Shown here piece by piece: positions 17,675 through 20,474 of a DNA stretch of 20,474 nucleotides. Source of the stretch: Bremia lactucae. Taxonomy: Eukaryota; Oomycota; Peronosporomycetes; Peronosporales; Peronosporaceae. Each line of letters starts with the position of its first letter. Within the stretch, counting starts at the first letter, position 1. The translations under genes and the position numbers were made by a program. The notes under the pieces were generated by a model. The model did not search any database, was not told the DNA's origin, and worked only from the letters and a program-made list of their open reading frames with translations. Location of the stretch: positions 1,087,760-1,108,233 of the forward strand of contig NC_090618.1 of assembly GCF_004359215.1 (NCBI RefSeq), read 5' to 3'.

Positions 17675-18048
17675 AGAGCAAGCTACCTCGGAAAGAACGG
17701 GGTAGTAGCGCTTAAGAAGAGAAGAGGACTTGTTGTGCAGGAAGAGGCTAAGAATATTGTGTGTCGGAAAAGTATTGCAATTATGAGCGAAAAGCTAGTT
17801 CTTGAGCCCCTCGATTTAAAATCAAAAGCTAGTTCTTGAGCCCCTCGCCTTAAGATCCGTTGTAGGTAGAAGTTTCATAAGTTTGAACTTCGGTATAGTT
17901 CGATAGTACAGTAAGAAATCGGAAATGATACAAATGGACTGCCTGTACCACAAAAATGTAGGACCCTGCCTTTTTGCAGATGTACGGAGACAGCTGCGAT
18001 ATGCATAAACAACGTGACGATACAATTTTTTTTTCCGATTTATAATTA
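17675..18048. other. 3' flank of family member b, unit 2
   Basis: Matches 11188-11551 with scattered changes and keeps the 34-bp tandem motif at 17790 and 17824. No gene seen. Homology with unit 1 stops after TCCGATTTATAAT. Confidence 0.55.
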
Positions 18049-18724
18049 TCGAGATCGACAGAGGAGCGTAGAATATAAATAAAAAAAGTGACGATGACCA
18101 TACATCATGTTTGTAATTTTAAACTTGGTCTTCTGTTCAAAGAATTCTAAAAGCACTTTCGCATGAAGTCGATGGCACGGACAGGATGTCATACTCCGTG
18201 CAAACAAACACTACCAATCAAATGATGGTACAAGACTACTTAAAAATTGCGTCCTGCCGTGCTCCGTGATGATGAGTATTACAAGTAAATTTAGTTATTG
18301 AGTCGATGATACCGTCGCACCCAATTAAGCTTTTTTCCTTCGGGTAATCCCATTTTTCACTAAACGACGTAAAATTTGACATCGTTCCCGATTTATCAGC
18401 ACGCAAAAATGCACGCTTCGATTGTGATTTAAGATCTGACAGCCCAGTAATTGGCTTTTAACAAGCTTGGTCCTACGAGCGTTCTATTGGCTTCATTCAT
18501 GCATGGTAGCAGATACAGTATTGTAAATGCAGCCCATGTTTATAAATTTGTAGCTATTGTACAACCGCTTCTACATGCTCGTTCAATTACTAAATCTCGA
18601 AACCGTATCGAAGACTGCATTTTACAGTCAATCGTCAAATTATGTACCAAATAATTGATCGCCACTTAATGCAAACGCCACGTTTGTCACGTATAAATGC
18701 GTGCAGAGCCAGCAAACCAACCAA
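18049..18724. other. unassigned spacer to the right of unit 2
   Basis: AT-rich, single-copy within the window. A frame of 67 codons at 18451-18654 (plus) has no recognisable motif. I see no gene, repeat or transposon end here apart from the border of block R at about 18725. Confidence 0.4.
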
Positions 18725-18760
18725 AGTACAATAATTGTTGCGGGCTCGTTTAAAGAACGA

Positions 18761-19074
18761 ATAATCTTACGAGATTGTTTTATTAGAACTGTTTTTTTGG
18801 GGTACGCCGAAAAAGCATGCGGCGTGTTTAATCATGGTGTTTGTAAGTGGACGTATACCATGTGTAACGGGGTGTATCGTTACATGAAGTTAACACTTAA
18901 AGATTGTTAATTAATATATAATCTTATGAGATTGTTATATTAGAACCGTTTTTTTGGGGTACGCCGAAAAAGCATGCGGCGCGTTTAATCATGGTGTTTG
19001 TAAGTGGACGTATACCATGTGTAACGGGGTGTATCGTTACATGAAACTAACACTTAAAGGTTGTTAATTAATAT
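18761..19074. repeat. 157-bp tandem duplication spanning the LTR edge
   Basis: Positions 18761-18917 and 18918-19074 are adjacent copies (offset 157 throughout). Each contains the last part of A and the first 55 bases or so of the LTR (TGTAACGGGGTGTATCGTTA). The junction joins LTR sequence TTAATTAATATA to ATAATCTTATGAG of part A with a short ATA overlap. Copies differ at several sites (GAACTG/GAACCG, GGCGTG/GGCGCG, GAAGTT/GAAACT). Confidence 0.9.
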
Positions 19075-19470
19075 AATTATCTAAATGGTAGATAATATTT
19101 GGAGGATATTATTTCATATAGTAATGTTCAGAATTCTTATCTATAAATAGGTATAGACCATTATATCTATTATTTCCGCAGACTAATCAGCTCTAGATGT
19201 GAACAAAAGAGAGAGACAGATAAAGTAAGATAAGAATTCAATTGCATGTTTAGTATTAGTTATAATTATGTTAGCATTTTCAAGATAGATAGAAGAGATA
19301 CTTAGTTATATTAATACAGTTTTCATCTTACCCTCTTTAAGCTAGTAACCTTAAAGAAGTCTTCCTCTGCATGTACTAGTGACGTGAAATAACGTCTGAC
19401 ACCACTCGCAACTGAAGCAGTGCGAAGTGGACTTGTACTGAAGCAATACAAGTTGTAGTGCCCCGTTACA
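19020..19470 (+). mobile_element. solo LTR of the left retroelement's family
   Basis: A 451-bp LTR from TGTAACGGGG to CCCCGTTACA, homologous to 2632-3075 but on the plus strand. It is flanked by CCATG (19015-19019) and CAATG (19471-19475), a 5-bp target duplication with one mismatch. The paralogous left block shows the empty site at 3757-3761 (ACCATGTCAGC), which confirms the insertion point. No gag or pol lies beside it, so it is the product of LTR-LTR recombination. Confidence 0.92.
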
Positions 19471-19940
19471 CAATGTCAGCAAATGTGTATGTGTATTGAC
19501 CACGACTGTATTGTGACTCTTTGGGTGGGGCAAACGTTTCTGCGTGCATGAAGCACGAAGAAATCACTTATCGCTCTTTCTAACCCGACAATGACGGACG
19601 CGCTCCACGAGGAAGACGACAGAAGCGAAAGACACGAATGAAAGCTTCTCGGAAGATTTCCGAGTGGCCCACATCGCGTGCGTAACCACGGCAGCTACGA
19701 GCAGGCAAAAGTATCCGCTTTCGCCTGTCTCGATAGAAATGTGCCGATGCCATCGCATGGTGGACACACGAGCTCTTAAAGGGGGTGCCATAGCGTCCTC
19801 GACTCTCTCTTGCTATTACGAAGCTGTTAACGGCACAAGTAAAGACAATATGCAACAATAACAACTCTTCCCAACTTAGGTGCTTTAATGTCTCATAGAC
19901 AACCGAATATTTTGTTAAATCTATTGTGCAATGTGCTGCA

Positions 19941-20465
19941 GGCGGGCACGTCGTGATGCGGCCAAGCTCTACTTAGACACACACCCTAGCACAGCGAGGA
20001 AGCGGTTTAACCTGCTTCTCTTGCGTGCAGTGAGGTAGTTGTGGTGGGCGCGTTAGCGACCTCATTCCAACACACTAAGTACTCTGGCTGTCGTCACGGG
20101 AGCGGCAATCCGGCTCCTCGTGCGCACTTACCAAGTAGGAAGTAGCTTAAGACTGATTTATATTTTAAGAAATTAAATACAAATACCTATTTTTACCAGT
20201 TAAAATGTAATCTCTATAGATAACACTGAATATGTATTGCGAGCGTATCTTTCTAGATACCTCGCGTAACGGATGACGCTGGGCGTCATCCCTCCTAATG
20301 TGAATGCACCCATGTGCATCACATACACAAGGGTTGGTCACAAATGTGCACCACACCCGAGTGCTGGGTCTAATTACTATTATTTAGTAATTGACCATCC
20401 CCTTAAGTACACCAAGTGTACTTAACGGGGACTGTGTAACATTAGGGCAACTTTAGCCCGTTACA
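19941..20465 (-). repeat. putative LTR of a second, unrelated retroelement
   Basis: On the minus strand it starts TGTAACGGGCTAAAGTTGCC at 20465, directly after the purine run GGGGGATGG, as a 3' LTR does after a polypurine tract. Block R homology ends at about 19940, giving an LTR of roughly 520 bp; a CTGCA end near 19943 would give the CA terminus. The terminal TGTAACGGG resembles the first LTR family but the interior differs. The body of the element would lie to the right of the window. No coding sequence is seen; the end point is uncertain. Confidence 0.5.
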
Positions 20466-20474
20466 CCATCCCCC
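20466..20474 (-). other. candidate polypurine tract
   Basis: GGGGGATGG on the minus strand touches the TG start of the putative LTR. This is where plus-strand DNA synthesis of an LTR element would be primed. It is cut by the window end. Confidence 0.4.

Larger units (their letters stand above)
11597..18048. repeat. tandem unit 2 of about 6.45 kb
   Basis: This is the direct repeat of unit 1. It lacks 249 bp of the second HEFG-family gene (between 17517 and 17518) and the 27-bp stretch at the 5' end, but has about 13 bp (17091-17103) that unit 1 replaces by an N at 10361. Homology with unit 1 ends at TCCGATTTATAAT (about 18048). The symporter and first HEFG pseudogene carry the same lesions as in unit 1. 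Confidence 0.95.
18725..19940 (+). repeat. repeat block R, right copy, interrupted by a solo LTR
   Basis: Part A begins at TACAATAATTGTTGCGGGCT (5'-truncated against 3566), is duplicated in tandem, and is followed by the LTR (19020-19470), then part C (19471-19864) and part B (19865-19940). Order and orientation equal the left copy at 3566-4283, so the two blocks flank the tandem array as direct repeats. Sequence identity to the left block is visibly lower than between the units. It ends at about 19940, where the second retroelement begins. Confidence 0.72.

Noticed and set aside
18451..18654. 67-codon frame in the right spacer
   Set aside because: No motif, no second copy in the window, length expected by chance.
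1..20474. tRNA, rRNA, CRISPR array, bacterial-type operon or origin
   Set aside because: No cloverleaf, rRNA-like stretch, regularly spaced repeats or operon-like gene runs were seen; the content is eukaryotic.

Overview
The window looks like oomycete nuclear DNA (a Phytophthora or downy-mildew type genome). The basis is two intact Crinkler (CRN) effector genes with the LxLFLAK and HVLVVVP motifs, an oomycete-type initiator (TCATTCC) about 30 nt before each CRN start codon, oomycete-style Ty3/Gypsy debris and short GT-AG introns. There are no bacterial-type operons, tRNAs, rRNAs or CRISPR arrays.

Layout. (1) Positions 1-3075 hold the 5' part of a minus-strand Ty3/Gypsy retrotransposon: 5' LTR at 2632-3075, then degraded gag, protease and the start of reverse transcriptase, running off the left edge. 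It is inserted in an inverted, truncated copy of a solute:sodium symporter gene (3076-3547). (2) Positions 3566-4283 are a non-coding-looking block, here called R (parts A, C and B), that recurs at the far right. (3) Positions 4284-4842 are mostly unassigned, with a 79-bp tandem duplication. (4) A tandem duplication of about 6.7 kb follows: unit 1 at 4843-11551 and unit 2 at 11597-18048. Each unit carries, in order, an intact CRN gene with an HNH-like C-terminal domain; a frameshifted pseudogene of a small family with an HEFGxGLG motif; B and A pieces of block R; a symporter pseudogene; and a second, divergent member of the HEFG family. (5) Positions 18049-18724 are unassigned. (6) Block R returns at 18725-19940, split by a solo LTR of the same family as the left element but in opposite orientation, with a 157-bp tandem duplication across the LTR edge. 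(7) Positions 19941-20474 look like the LTR and polypurine tract of a second, minus-strand retroelement, built of consecutive hairpins.

Only the two CRN genes look fully intact. In unit 2 the second HEFG-family gene also reads open, but only because an in-frame 249-bp deletion removed its core. The symporter copies in both units share the same lesions, so they were broken before the duplication. This is a typical gene-sparse effector compartment in which recombination and retroelements have multiplied a CRN gene together with bystander pseudogenes.

The most unusual observations are: an unusually dense set of perfect short inverted repeats throughout the left retroelement and the right LTR; divergence between the CRN copies packed into the N-terminal 48 codons; an inverted 45-bp piece of CRN 3' flank sitting exactly at the junction between the tandem units; and the in-frame deletion in the unit 2 HEFG gene. 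All comparisons were done by eye; no alignment or database search was run.
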